Of a DNA stretch of 64,000 bases, positions 25,346 through 38,099 are shown piece by piece. This stretch comes from Trissonchulus latispiculum (taxonomy: Eukaryota > Nematoda > Enoplea > Enoplida > Ironidae), in contig JASAND010006958.1 of the NCBI GenBank assembly GCA_030248195.1, positions 1 through 64,000 of the forward strand, written 5' to 3'. Made by a program: the position numbers and the translations under genes. How positions within the stretch are numbered: the stretch's first letter is position 1; each line of letters starts with the position of its first letter. The notes beneath the pieces are model-generated. The model was given only the letters and a program-made list of their open reading frames with translations, did not search any database and was not told where the DNA came from.

Positions 25346-26463
25346 TTCCATCTACTTTAACGAAGAATTGGAGCATGCTAGGTCAAGACTGCTAGTCTGG
25401 CTAAAACCTAAAACCTTCGGGTTTATCGAAATGAATCATGTGGCAATGCTACTCTCATCGGATACGAAACCGCCTCCAAATCTTTCCGGAAGGACTATTA
25501 TTGGTGTAAGTTTTTAAGTGGGAATATTTGAATTGAAAACTCTGAACAGGGTGAACGCTGATCTCCAAAAATTTTTGTCTTATTTATCATGCAGCTCATG
25601 TGTGGGGAAGATACAACATGTGACCACAATATTCTTTTGCTCGATATCTCATTCCTTCAAGCAAGGAATTGGGGAATATACTAATAGTCACTCCTTTCAA
25701 ATCTACTATCCGAAATAGGGAACAAACCAGCAATTAATTATTATTATTATTGTGAGTACTGGAGTGAAACTTGGATGGTTACAGCTCATTGGTTGGAGAT
25801 TTTTTGGCACAGCAATGAGCTCAACGTCCAGTCTACATAAAGGATTAGATTTAACTTATGTTGAGACGTTCAAATCAGTCATGTCTGCCAGATGATTTCC
25901 CCCATGACTTGAGGGGATGAAAATCCTAATCTAAAACTAACATCGACCTAAGAGTACATAACGAAATAAGTGCAACACGATTACAAAATTTCTATGATAC
26001 CAGACAGTAATCTAGTTTAAGGAGTTGGTCAATAATGTACTAGAGACGAATTAGGCGTGAGCTTAGCATGCATAGCATAGCATACGCACACGAAGACCAC
26101 GCATAGCATATGCGTTGTTCTGAGTCTGACCATGCCTGGGTTAAAACAATTAGATTTGTCAGGGAAATGTGTTAGTTGAGATAAATTATGACAACTTAAA
26201 TGACTACAATTTAAATGACTACATTAAATTAAAATTATTAACTTAAACTAACCAGCTTAACAGCTTCGAAGTTAGTCAATTAATTAACTAGGATCTGATC
26301 CAGGATGTCTCGAGAGTAGTCGACTAAAGATAAGTTTTCTGCTGATACTTATTTAATTTTTCTATTTAAACAAAAATTAGAGCACCGGTGGTCACTTCTA
26401 TCTTGCAGCCATCAAGCAGTTTGATACCATACGCTTCTTTGGGTCTCCGACGCAGACTCAAGT

Positions 26464-27243
26464 CGGCTCAACGACGTGTCCACCTGTTCTTCTCCTTACT
26501 CGGATAATCCGCAGGCACGAGCGGAATAGTAACTTTAGGCGGTTTTGGCTGTTTTCTTCTTTGTTTTCCAGGGAAAGCGACAACGCTCTTCTTCAAAAAG
26601 ATATGGCTTTTTGGGAGCAATAGAAAGACTACATCCCCTCGCTCCGGTGTGGGATACACCATGTGGTATAGTGGCCTGGCAGCTTGGAGTATGAATTCAA
26701 CTACAACTTTCCGGAGTTTGGCATTGGGAAAGCAAATTAACATCAATCAGCAGACTCTTGTGGTCAGAGTTCATGCTCTCTTTCTCTTGAATCTCCCTCG
26801 TCACCCGATCCGGCGTCTTCAGCAGTGATGAGTCTGGTTTGTATCGTAGGTTAGGACCACGACCATAAAGGTAATTCCTATGCAGTTCCATTGTAACAGA
26901 CGCAACTTCAATGACATCGAAGAAGAAGATGCAATCTCAACGAGACATGCAAGGCAGTTTTCTTCTTTCCTGTCTGAGAGCTCGTCCCGAACTTCTGCAG
27001 CCGATTTTGTCGAGGCTTTGCGAGCAAGCCCAAGGTTTCCGCCATCCTAGTCACTGTTGATAAGCGGGGGGCAGCAGCAGTCGGGTGCACGACTGCGGCT
27101 GCCTTGAGGGTGACTGAGGTTGTTTCAGCTTTGCTGAGATTGACCAATAACCGCATGTCAGTCTGGCTTGGGGCCTTGTTTTCTGTCCTGGGCCTTCGCT
27201 TCTCCGCGCTCCTTTCTGCCTTCTTGTCAGAGGAGAGCAGCAT
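26464..27243 (-). pseudogene. Coding-like region with broken frames, identity unknown
   Basis: This segment is less AT-rich than its surroundings and has three partly overlapping minus-strand open stretches (27243-26908, 26891-26697, 26746-26468) with protein-like composition: a Lys/Arg-rich start, and a last part reading PLYHMVYPTPERGDVVFLLL and ending in a basic tail. No ATG-to-stop frame spans the whole, so at least two frame changes would be needed. It may be a decayed single-exon gene or retrocopy, or fragments of exons. No family recognised. Confidence 0.3.
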
Positions 27244-30200
27244 CTATCGGGTCTCCTGTAGAACCCAACGATGCTGAGCCAAATACAAAATACAAAAAAA
27301 ATTAATTAACTACTAAATTTTATCAGTACATGTGCATTTTCTGTGGAACTGTGTGTTGCTTTGTTAACACGCAGATCTCAGATAAATCAGCTCTCTACAG
27401 GTATCGCCATCGGCGCACCGCGTTCCAGCATTTAATTACGAATTATGCACTCAATTCAATTACCGTATTGAAAAGAAGACGCCAAAATTGACTAATGTTT
27501 GATTATCAGATTCAATTTCATGGTGTTTTCCGATCGAGACTCCTTGCCCAGAAATGCTACCAAGACAATAACTGAATAGCTGCTGCAACTAACTGAGTCT
27601 TATAGAAACAAACAAGGAACTCGAGATAAGGAGTGTGAGATTGAGAAGGACAAACACGTTAGGTATTAGAAATTTAATACAACTTATACTAATTGGTAAT
27701 CAAATTCAAATTCAAATTATTTAAGATTCTGGTGAACAGGTTCAGCACTTGCAGAAGTGAGGTGACAGCACAAAATGCCAAACAGACACAAAAGGACCAC
27801 CGCAGCGTAAAGCACGTATACTAAGCAAAACCAAAGTAGCCATATCAGTTTATAAGTGTTCTGGGGGTAGGCGTGCAAGCAACATCTAACACAAAATTGA
27901 ACCTCGGTACTACTTTTACATTTATGACTGATATCTCCCCCATACTTCAGTAGCTAAAAATTATCAACAAATGGGCAAAAAAGTACCAAAATTCTTAAAG
28001 TAAGATTATCTAAAATTTTTGAAATTCTTGGGATTAGATTTCTTGTGACTTACTGCATTTTTGCTCCCTCCATCTTCGTGCTGATACCGTCTCTTTGCTT
28101 CACACTTATTAAACACTTAGCTGATCTTTTGTGCAGAGCTCTTTGTAAAAGCATAACTACAGAAATCTAGTAACATGAAACTGATAAGTGAAACAGAAAA
28201 GATACAAAACTATTGGAGGTAATGGGGCCGTCTTTCCCAAAATTAAGTGGGAGGGATTCCTGTCACGCCGAATACCAAATCAGCAATGCCTGTAAACTGA
28301 GATGCTCACTTAGTTTTTGTTTTGTAATGGTTCAGTAAGCGAAGTGAAGTGACGTTTATTCATCATAGTGTTTCTAACTAACCCTCTCTCAGGTTTTTCT
28401 AACTAAACCTTTTGACACAAATAGTTATCTGAACAAGGGAACAAAGTTTAACAATCCAGATCCTAATTTAATTTATACACAGATTTAACTTTAATCTTCA
28501 ATATATAATTAAATAAACAATAGCTAGCATCCAGCCAATTGAGACAGTGTGTTTGCACCGGTCAGATCATTTATCTGAACTGGACCCATTATGTGGGTTA
28601 CTAGAGATCGAAAATTAAAAACCACCGACGCAGAAAATTAGCATTCTGACCAATTGACGGTATGTGGGAACTCAATCAAGCGTTTAAAGTAGCTTATTAC
28701 AAACCAGTCCAACTAATCTAAATAGCCCTAACGAAGTTCATTTTAGTAGACTAGACTTCTCATTTTCTTCCGAAGTGACATCAGACATCAGAAGCCGTAG
28801 TCTGGGTAGCTGTGGCATTTAAAGTAGCGAGCAAAGATAGACTCAAGAAGTCAATTAAACTGGTAAACGACTAATAGAAGTAGGTAAAAATGCAGTTCTG
28901 AGACGACAACAGTTTCGTGTGCTAAACATATCAACAGCTGACACAAGGGTGCATTTACAGTATTATTCCACTGGAATATAATTCCTGGGTTTAGAGCATA
29001 TAATGCTTGTGTGCTGTTAATATTTCCAGTTGTCTCTTCGAAATTGAAGGAAACAATGAATCAAAATCTATTCCTGAAGTTTCATTGAATCGTATCGGGC
29101 AACTCTTCAGAAATTAAGCAATACGCCTGGCGTTATTTATAACTCCAATACTCCGCAAGTGTTTTTCGACTAATATATGTTCACTGACAAAATTCCGTAT
29201 TTCAGTTATTCACCTATGCAAACTGGAAACCTTACATTAAGATTCAGACGACAACTATTGATTAGAAACAGAAAAAATTAATATCTTAATATGTTTTAAG
29301 GAAGACGCAAAACCTTAATTGGTCAAGTTATGGAATGCAATTTATGGAATTATGGAATTTAAGATGTTTTACAAAACAAATTGTCTGTTTTTTCTGGATT
29401 TTCAACTATGTCAAGACCTACGGTCTAAGGAATTTGTCTCAAACTAACTTTCGCTTGAAAATAGGCGGCGGATTAAGTAAACTGAGAAACCTGTACTCGA
29501 ATATCTTTTATTCGCTTATGATATGTCAATATAGCCACAGTACAATCTTCAGTGCATTTATCAGCAATTTTGTGGTTGCATCCTTAGTTGTGTCTTTTGC
29601 AAAGTTGAGCCATTTTCCTCTGAACAATTCCATTCAGCGATCTGTTGTTACTTTAGTTAGTTTTTCAATAATATGAAATATTAAGCTGTTGGAACAATTT
29701 CTTTGAACTTTTGGTTTTTATTGATTATTTAGAGAGCCTTTACATTAAATGAGGGTCAAAAACATTGACTAATTGTCTAACATCTAAATTCACAAAATCC
29801 CAATTCCGTGTCTTCTTTTCCTCTCACAAAACACAACACATTTCTTATGTACTTCTCAAAAGCTCAAAACGTATATTCTTGAGTTTAATTATTACTTTTG
29901 TTTTGCGTTTTACAGTCTGCGTAAAACAGTTTGAGCTAAATAAGTGAAATCTTATTATTGGTGCATTTGTTGTTTTATAACACTTTGCTAGGTTACGCTC
30001 CTTTCTTACTGCATATTGTCTTTGTGACTGTATATATTGTAATTGTGTGTCTGGTAGCCCGCGGGCCTAAGCGGTCCGGATCGGCTCTAGAAAATGTTGT
30101 GAAATCACTAAAATCATCTGAGCATTTACTCATTCAGGGTATTTTACAGCAAAATCTAACACGTCGTAGCATAATTTAGAGTTTCTGTCATGTTTTGAAG

Positions 30201-30825
30201 CGCTTGGAATAATATTGTAAGTCAAGTTTTGGAAATTTTCTTTTCGCGGGCCAGGCCGTGCCAAACTTTGTCAGCTTGCGGGGCGGGTCGAGCCGGGCCA
30301 AAACTTTTTTCCAGCAGGCCGGACCAAAACATTTTGCCAGCGGGCCGGGCCGAAAACCTCCGGCCCGTGCTCATCTCTAGTCACCGGATACAGAACTTCG
30401 AACAATATTCAACTTACTCAGAAATTCTATTTTGTGTGGAAGTGATTCCATTGAGTTACTGGAAGGTAACACAATAAATTCAATAACCTTGGATATTATA
30501 TCTTGAACAGATCGCTCCCAATCCCAATCCAAGTCGCTTGACAAATTATTATACCTCCTTTCTGAAACTGTTTACGCAGCTTATTAATTTTGAAGAAAAA
30601 TCTCACTTTCAGGATTCTATAGTGTAATGCATTCAGGTTGTCACAATGGTATGTGAAAATATATAGTAAGAATATTGATGTTTATTGCTTAATTTACTTC
30701 CATTATTTATTTCAGTGGCCTATTAAACCGTCGAACAGTTGTCTCAAAGCTCTGTTTAATGAATAATTAGACCAGTATAAAGGACAGTTATCAATCTGAC
30801 TTTTCAAAACACTTTTTGATTCAAC
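27244..30825. other. Intergenic, no supported gene; GC-rich patch near 30.3 kb
   Basis: Long AT-rich stretch without conserved or spliced-looking open frames. At 30243-30392 there is a GC-rich block of 'gcgggccgggcc'-type repeats ending in 'gtgctcatctctag', which looks like one end of a hAT-like element. No partner end was found. Confidence 0.4.
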
Positions 30826-31301
30826 TCAGAGACTGAAGTTCAAGCGTTCAAAAACCCGCATGATGATACCGAGCGTAAACGCCATCATTACGGGACACAT
30901 AGTAGAAGTTGACCTGACTGCGACAGACATCAAGGGCCCAAATCCTGTGGCAGTTGTTGTACTAGTGTCGACTTGGGAAGATGTAAAGCTGAATCTTGGT
31001 AGTAACGATAGTGATGAAGCTGTCGTTGATGAAAGGTCTATGTAATCTGCTTTTTCAGTCTTAGTAGACGAAGTTGTTGTTGACATGTCGGCAGCACTTG
31101 TAGTAGCTCTTGAAGTAGTTTTGGACGCAGCTGCACCAGACGTAGAAGTAGCTGGTGACGAATTTGCGATTAAGATGGAATTATTAGTCATCCTTAATTC
31201 TGGCAAAAGAGGTGTAGTTAAGGTAGAGGTTGATTTTGCAGAATATCGAAAAACGGGATCAGGGTGAAGTCGTATGGGTATCATCGGTTCTTCTATGCCG
31301 T
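30826..31301 (-). CDS. Gene 2 exon 5: short Ser/Thr-rich exon
   Basis: After an acceptor (ctatgtttag) the exon reads DGIEEPMIPIRLHPDPVF, then a Ser/Thr/Ala-rich tract, and stops at 30826-30828. It has 158 codons in this exon against about 1180 in gene 1, because the 24-bp repeat expansion is absent. The last ~25 residues include a 13-residue hydrophobic run (CPVMMAFTLGIIM), too short to be a clear membrane anchor. The C-terminus does not match that of gene 1. Confidence 0.6.
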
Positions 31302-31457
31302 CTAAACATAGAACAGGAGTTTACAGTAGTCCAAAGATAATTTATCGACAAAATCAGACTTCTCACGATACCGCTGTACTCGATATAATCTGTGTGCAGC
31401 TTATACGTACATGTTTGTGGCCACCTTTTCATGGCCGCGCCCTTGGAGCTTCATAAG

Positions 31458-32289
31458 TAGAGTTGTCCTCGATTCCTTAAAAAGGGGCTGGGCCGGCCTC
31501 CGGCCCTCCGAATTTTGGTGGCTGGGTCGGGGGCTGGGCCACAACTTTGGGGGCCAGCCCCGGGGGCCCGGCCCTCAACCGGCCCCGGGGCCGTCCGAGT
31601 GGACGGCCCCCAGACGGCCCCTGACACTATGAACGTGTGCTTTCTTAGGAAGAACCATTACAGACATTGTTTTTATTTCCTATCCTAACAAAACGTTATA
31701 TTACAAACAAAAATGAACCAGTGCAAACAAGCAAGTCGGTTAGTATTCTTGCAATTGTAGACAGTTTAAACAAAAATTCAATGCGAACCAATTCAACGGA
31801 ACCAAATCCTTAACCTGCCGTCGACTAAAGGCTGACTAAGATGAAGCAGCTTTAGCAAATAAACCGTGTTTCTTTTATATGTGATACTCCCTTACTCGAC
31901 TCAGATATTTAAGAGAAGATGGCACGACAGCAAGGTTAGTAGGCTGTAGACTTCAGCCATTCAAGACCATACTTATAGAGAAAGGTTGCAGAAACATTGA
32001 GAAAAAGTAGGTGTTATTATGCGTTGGAGTAAAACGCAAGAAGGCATGCAGACACATCATGCATGCGTACTGGTGGAAATAACAGCCAGCTATGCCTTAA
32101 GTGCATGTTTTAGGTGGAGCAATACAAATCGTTTATACAAAAATGTCAAGCTTAGAATGCTTCAGGGGTCGGGAGCCGTTCCGGGGACCTGGCCCCCAAT
32201 TTTGGGAAGGGGGCAGGGCCGGTTGGGGGCCGGCCCCTGGGGCCAGCCCCCCGGGGACCGGCCCGAAGTCCAGCCCCCGTACAACTCTA
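31458..32289. mobile_element. Non-autonomous hAT-like element B in gene 2 intron 4
   Basis: Inverted ends TAGAGTTGT are flanked by TTCATAAG on the left (31450-31457) and TTCCTAAG on the right (32290-32297), an 8-bp duplication with one difference. About 170 bases at each end are very rich in ggcccggcc-type repeats. The interior is AT-rich with no transposase frame. Confidence 0.72.
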
Positions 32290-32784
32290 TTCCTAAGTCT
32301 CTCGTTAACTAGGCTATTTCTTCTAACTAAGCTTTTTAAATAAACAAATAGGAATTGCCTGCAGCTTTCAATCTTTTCTGAATATATACCTTTGCATTTT
32401 CTGAGCACGTTAAATTGATTTCGTTCAGAACACAAAAACCTTCAACTGCTAGTTGGCTCTGCTTCCATACCTCTTTTTTGTATTTTGACGTTGGATTGAA
32501 TCCCTTCCCAAAATATTTAGTGCCGGCCTGATCCGTGGTCAAGAACTTGTAATATTAAATATTAAATATTATTGAGTATTAAAGTGCAGATATACCGTTT
32601 CAAATATCTTTAAGCATAACTAATGGCGATCTTGCAAGTTTCTTTTAGATTTCAAATAAGAAAGACATAAATACCAGTGACAAAAGTGTAAACAAGTTAA
32701 GCTAGTTTATTTAACGTTGCTTTCTGTTCATTCGAAAAGTTACGTACATTGTCACAACAGTTTAAAGAATAACAGCTGATTTAC

Positions 32785-33155
32785 CACAAGCGCAAAACCT
32801 CCTATCCCACTGAACTGGCACGGCGTCACAAGTTGTGATGCATTCCCAGCTGTCGTTGCTTGAATGTCGACATTTATGGTATAATTTGATATCTTGTGCA
32901 GGGCGATGAGGAACACAGGAGACACTGCCCGTAACAATTTCTGTACATTCTAAAGTTGTTGCCCCGGCAATACCGGAAAGCAATGTCATGAGCGGTTCTT
33001 GCATTCGACTGCTAACTGACTTCATATTACATGTAAATCGGCCCGACAGCCGAGAACATCCTTCAGTGCAGGACACTCCAACTGTGCTGCAAACGTGTAA
33101 ACAGTGCCACTGACATCCGCTGCGACGTACCTACATGCTATATAAACTCCGTTGT
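32785..33155 (-). pseudogene. Gene 2 exon 4: Cys-rich domain 2 with 1-nt deletion
   Basis: Acceptor gatttcag and donor TGTG/GTAAAT match the positions in gene 1. The exon encodes DNGVYIACRYVAADVSGTVY, then near 33086 a single G is missing relative to gene 1 and the frame changes; after it SCTEGCSRLSGRFTCN, ECITTC and RRFCACG follow in the other frame. Length is 371 nt, one short of a multiple of three, and the paralogue is 369. Cysteines are all kept, so the damage is recent or is a base-calling error. Confidence 0.65.
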
Positions 33156-33369
33156 CTGAAATCAACACACCAAAGCATAATATATGGTGCGAAAATACAC
33201 TTCTTCTGACACATATAAGAATATAATTAGCGAATAGACAAGACACGGCGGCACGGCATTTCCGAAGGACTGACAACTGATGACACTATTGGCATCATAA
33301 AACAAATAAACATTCACTAATGCACTAACGCAAAATAATATTAAGGTAACAGCTTGCTGAAAAGTTTAC

Positions 33370-33399
33370 CTTGCGGTTGTATATCAGATAGTGCTCCTT
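33370..33399 (-). CDS. Gene 2 exon 3: 30-nt microexon
   Basis: Flanked by acceptor ttttgttgcag and donor AAG/GTAAAC. Same length and phase as the gene 1 microexon; 21-22 of 30 bases match. It reads GALSDIQPQ between the two Cys-rich modules. Confidence 0.68.
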
Positions 33400-34122
33400 C
33401 TGCAACAAAACAAAATTGCAACGGAAACGAAGCCAGCACACATAAAGATTTAAGTCTTTAAATAGTAGGCTATAATGTAACGTAAATTCAAACTTGGGAC
33501 AGCCGAAAGGCTGCTGTTATCAGCAACAGGAAAATTTTCAGCCTGCTAACGGTGGAAACGCTGCCCAGCCAGTTTGTAGGTACTGATCCCCCAATACCAG
33601 CACTCACAACATGGTTGTGTACTCTTGCTGGTCATATCCTTTTACTTGCTCAAGCTGGAAAACATAACGATACTGTCAGTCTAAAATATGTCAGTTTCGA
33701 GCTTTAGAGCGCAAGGATAGCTTGCTATTTAAGGTGGTGATTCCCCTTGGTCACATAAAGTTTGCACCATTATTACCCATTCATTACTTTGAGCTAAGAA
33801 GCTATTTTTATATCAAAATGCGGCTTGATATTTTCTCTGTTTAATGCATACCATAAAACTAATGTTGGTTTTTTTAAAATATTTTAACACATTTTAGAAG
33901 AAGTATAATATTCCAGATTCTTTGCAGACTCAAGTAAACTTCTTCGCGAGACATCAGTTATTTCATTTGATACCTCCATCAAATAGCTGGGGACCATTTT
34001 ATATTTATTGGGAAATCGCTCTTCTTTATAGAGAAATAAGCTGAAATGTGTGCGTAACCTGTATTTTACCTACTTCTTCCAAATTTGTCCAGCGATTACT
34101 CTAGCTAGAAAGCGGTCGCCGG

Positions 34123-35106
34123 GGCCCAAGTACAGAATTCCCCCTTAAAGTTACAGTTTGTGTCCAGTCCTGATTGTTTCGTGCCATCACAGTTTGTATC
34201 TGTTATTGTTGTTTTAAGTTTCACTTTTTCTGCTTGGGTGAGCTGGGTGAGTTGGGTGAGCAAAAAGTGCAACTTCTTGCGATCTGATCCTCTAGTTGTC
34301 AAGCTATGGACTATGGCAAGAAGTTTCACTTTTTCAGCATGGGTGAGTTGGGTGAGTTGGGTGAGCAAAAAGTGCTGCTTCTTGCGATCCGATCCTCTAG
34401 TTGGCAAGCTGTGCGACTTTCTCAAAAAGTTTCATTTTTCAGCATGGGTGAGTTGGGTGAGTTGGGTGAGCAAAAAGTGCTGATTCTTGCGATCCGATCC
34501 TCTAGTTGGCAAGCTGTGCGCCTTTCTCAAAAAGTTTCATTTTTTCAGCATGGGTGAGTTGGGTGAGTTGGGTGAGCAAAAAGTACAACTTTTTGCGATC
34601 CGATCCTCTAGCTGGGAAGCTGTGGATCTTTCACACACAGTTCATTCACAGGGATAAACGGCAAGAGTCTCCATGAGAGGAGAAAACTCAACCAGGGGGC
34701 CGCCCCCCAGGTACCAAGTAGATGATGGTTTATAATTTGATTTGTTAAAACTGACTTGCCTGGTAAGGCTTTGCAGAGGCTAGCATGCAAAAAAAGGATC
34801 ATTCCCTAGGTTGGCCTTGGAGTAGCATCTCCCCATGTTCTCAGATCGAGAGCAATCATGTTTGCTTACGCCAGCATTAATGTAGCGTATAGGGCTGGTT
34901 GTTCTGCTTGCAGTATGCGATCTAATCCTTAAGCTTGGCAGCTATTATAGCATGTGATCAAATCTCTATGCGCTCTAACTACGTTGTGTTTTTTCAACTA
35001 ACCCAACTCACCCAACTCACACAAGCTGAAAAAACTTAACTTTGAAAACAGGCACAAAAAAGTTACACTTTGTGCAGCTGGGTGAGGTGGAATGTATACT
35101 TGGGCC
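34123..35106. mobile_element. TIR element carrying a 105-bp minisatellite
   Basis: Inverted ends GGCCCAAGTAxAxA(A)TTCC lie at both borders. Inside, four units of about 105 bases begin with gtttcactttttc-like sequence, contain gggtgagttgggtgagcaaa and end in ctctagttggcaagctg (unit starts about 34217, 34321, 34426, 34531). One inverted partial unit sits at about 34996-35090. No target duplication is clear, and the plus-strand open frames across the units are repeat artefacts. Confidence 0.5.
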
Positions 35107-35681
35107 GTAGTGGGGGCAACTAAAAAACGTCCCTGGGTATATTTGCGCAGAACACCTCTGTGAAGTAGCAGCACTCCAGCTAGCGTGGCGAATGCTCCAC
35201 AATCTTTGGAAAAAAATTGGTCGTGTGTTTGCAAATAGCGGTTGGAAGACAATCGTGCGTCGGCTAATTTGCCCCTATGGGACCTTCAGATCGACAACCC
35301 CAGTTTGATTTTACGGCTTGCATAGTACAAGAAATGCTGGATTATTTGATTTCTGCAAAAATGACAAGTTTTCGACGCCAAAACAAGAAAATCGGCTATA
35401 TCTCACTTTAGAGAAAAGCTAGAACGTTTCTTTAAAGAGAAAAAATAGGAAGCTCAGCGCGATGTTTCGAATGAATATAGTCATAACAGTATTGTTGCTG
35501 CCAAACTTTCAGAAATTTGGAAAAACCAACCTGACCGGAAATCTCAAATTATTGAATCGGGATTGTGCGGAGGGTGTTAGAACGCTAAAAGAACGTATTG
35601 TGGAAAGTTTCGTCAAATTTCATCTTGAGCTACGACGCCAACAACAATATGTGCCCAAAAGGAATCACCACCTTAAACGAA

Positions 35682-36692
35682 TGTAATAAAATGGGGTCTA
35701 GTAGTCTTGGTTCTCCGAATTCTATAGCACTGGTTGAACTCTTTTAAGCCTCCCAAGTTCACAATGATATGATTACTCGCAATACCAGGGTTCGATGGTC
35801 GGTTTATACAGTTTGAATCGCAGTTACTGGTTTATCTAAAAATTGCCATATCTAACTAAAAACCTAATCATAATTAGTCGTTTGTGGTTTACAAGGTTTT
35901 AATATAGATAGCTAGTAAATCATTAACGTACGTCGTTACACAAGGATAAAACTGCAGACAATTTACCAAACAATACAATAATACTGATCACAAGCAGTTC
36001 AAGATATCGGTTAGGTTGAAAACAAGTCTGTTCAAAAGTCGGTTAATTTTTTGCATGACACATTATTCCTTGAGTAGACATCAAAATAAACAACATACAA
36101 TTATTGCTACCACTAGTCAGTGTGAAGCATAGGAACATACGACAATCCTACTTTTTAGAGATTCTTTGAACGTTCTCAATTCTGAACTCAGACTGGGTCT
36201 TACTCTTTGGTTTACCTCCTGGAAGATCTGATCAGCAAATGGCAATGGGATCCGGTGGAGACAGCGATTGGCAAGGCAAAGGTGAAATTACAGCAAATAC
36301 AGGGGAATCCGGGTTGGCAGTATAAACAAAATATTGGCAGCACAGACGAGTAAATCCTCCAAGTTTGATACCGGCTTACACCGAGTATCTGGTCTTCGCG
36401 ACCCAAATCCAAATCCAATCCAACAGGCTATACAAAGCCCACGGCGTATCAGCCGAAACACAGTGGAAAAACGGAGACAAGAGTGTAAAGCCGCACTTCG
36501 CGTGACTGCCAACCCAAGACTGAAGTTCAGGTCTCTTTTCGAACTGAACTTCAGCCGTACCCCCGATAGAGGGCGTTCTAACTTTTTAGTTGACCAATCG
36601 CTGATTCTCTACCGTATACCTGTTTTCGTCGGCTCTCTTTGTTTTCGTCGGAGAGCCGACCCAGTTTGACGTCGAGAGAGCTTACGTAACTT
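35682..36692 (-). repeat. 3' LTR of the retroelement
   Basis: On the minus strand it starts near AAGTTACGTAAG and ends TTTTATTACA. It matches the other LTR almost base for base from the plus-strand tgtaataaaatgggg to gcttacgtaactt. Short open frames on both strands here recur in the other LTR and are not genes. Confidence 0.85.
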
Positions 36693-38099
36693 AGCCGGTG
36701 GTGATGATAAAGACGGTGCTGGAAGGTGAGCGGAGACAGTCAGACGGTGCAGCAGGAGAACGGTGCATCAGCCAGAGAATCGAACAACGGACCAACCGAA
36801 CAAGAGCAGCCATGCCAAACTGATCAGAAAAAACCACTGATAGAAAACAGCCTATAATTAGAACGTTGTCCGGAATAAGTACAGTTATAATAAACAAAAA
36901 CGAGGGACTGTGTAACGAGTTACTTTCACATCACCGCTTTAAAGAACCAATTTTTCCAATACCAGATAGATGCCAGCAATTAAAAAATCTCAGCAATCAA
37001 AAGGAAACAACTGAAGCCTAGGACTCATTTCTTTGCAGTTCGTTGGAGGTTAGAATTCAGGACAACCACATAAAGCTAACAGCACTACCACTAGGTCTAA
37101 TTCTATGCCGATTGCAAAACCCAGAAAGTGAAATTCAACAGGAAAATCAAATAAGCAAATAATAAGCAGCTGAGGTCAAGCAGACTTCAGCCAGTTAAGT
37201 GCCACAAAGATACAAGTGAACAGAAAACGAAGGGTAAGTGAAACTCAGTTAGTTATCGTTAGTATGCTCTTGAATTGTGCTGCAGGCCAGCAGGCCCTTC
37301 TGATCCAGGATCCATAGAAATATCTTGACGGTGGTGGCATACCAAAGACTTCAATTCAAAAGGAAAACTGAAACTAGTAGAGACATGGGCACGAGGAACA
37401 GTAACAGCTAATCACACGGTTTTATTCTTGCTACTGTATTGTTTATATTTTTAGGATCATTCTATAGAGAACATCTTGCCTAATCCTCATCATCAAAAGT
37501 GCGTTTCATTCTTTCAATCAACCTTAACAACAACAGTGTAAATGCATTAACGACAGTGCAAACCAGAACAGTAAAGTGTGCAACCCTACTGGATAACGGT
37601 CAGAACAGTGCAACATTCAGCTTTCAACAGACAGCGTTCAAAAATTTGGTGTGGTGTATTTCAACATTTTGGTCGTAGTCTGCGTAGCATGACAGTTGTG
37701 GTAGGGGGACCAGGGAATCAATCGGTGCGGATGTAGCTAACCGTACATTCAATGGGTATGGGGATCCTAGGGAAACTGTCATGCTACGTTCTGTGCATGC
37801 AATCCTTTCCTCATCTGCTAAACATCCAGAATCATCAACAAATAACCTATAGCTGTGGCCTGGTACATTCTCGATCTTAGTTACTTCTGCTTCACATTCA
37901 TCACCTATGAGGGGAAGGGGACAGGGATCAACATGCAGCTCAACAAATATTTGCGCTAGGGGAAAGGGCAGGGATCATTCACGAGACACAGCAGAAAATT
38001 CATCAAGCATCACTTTTGATCATCATTCAAGCTTCATAATCGCTATAAAAGTATTCAGAACACAGCTCTAGTACCAGCCACGAGGCCCAAACAGTTTAC
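36693..38099. other. Non-coding part of the retroelement before the 3' LTR
   Basis: No open frame with protein-like composition. The minus strand lacks a purine run right at the LTR border, where a polypurine tract would be expected. It may hold a 3' untranslated region, or sequence left by rearrangement. Confidence 0.4.

Noticed and set aside
29335..29676. 113-codon plus-strand frame
   Set aside because: AT-rich, no recognisable motif, no splice or paralogue support.
34160..34557. Trp/Ser-rich plus-strand frames
   Set aside because: Created by the 105-bp tandem units; differ by frame in each unit.
36288..36669. Open frames of 74-111 codons in the LTRs
   Set aside because: Duplicated simply because both LTRs are the same sequence; overlapping on both strands, no domain.
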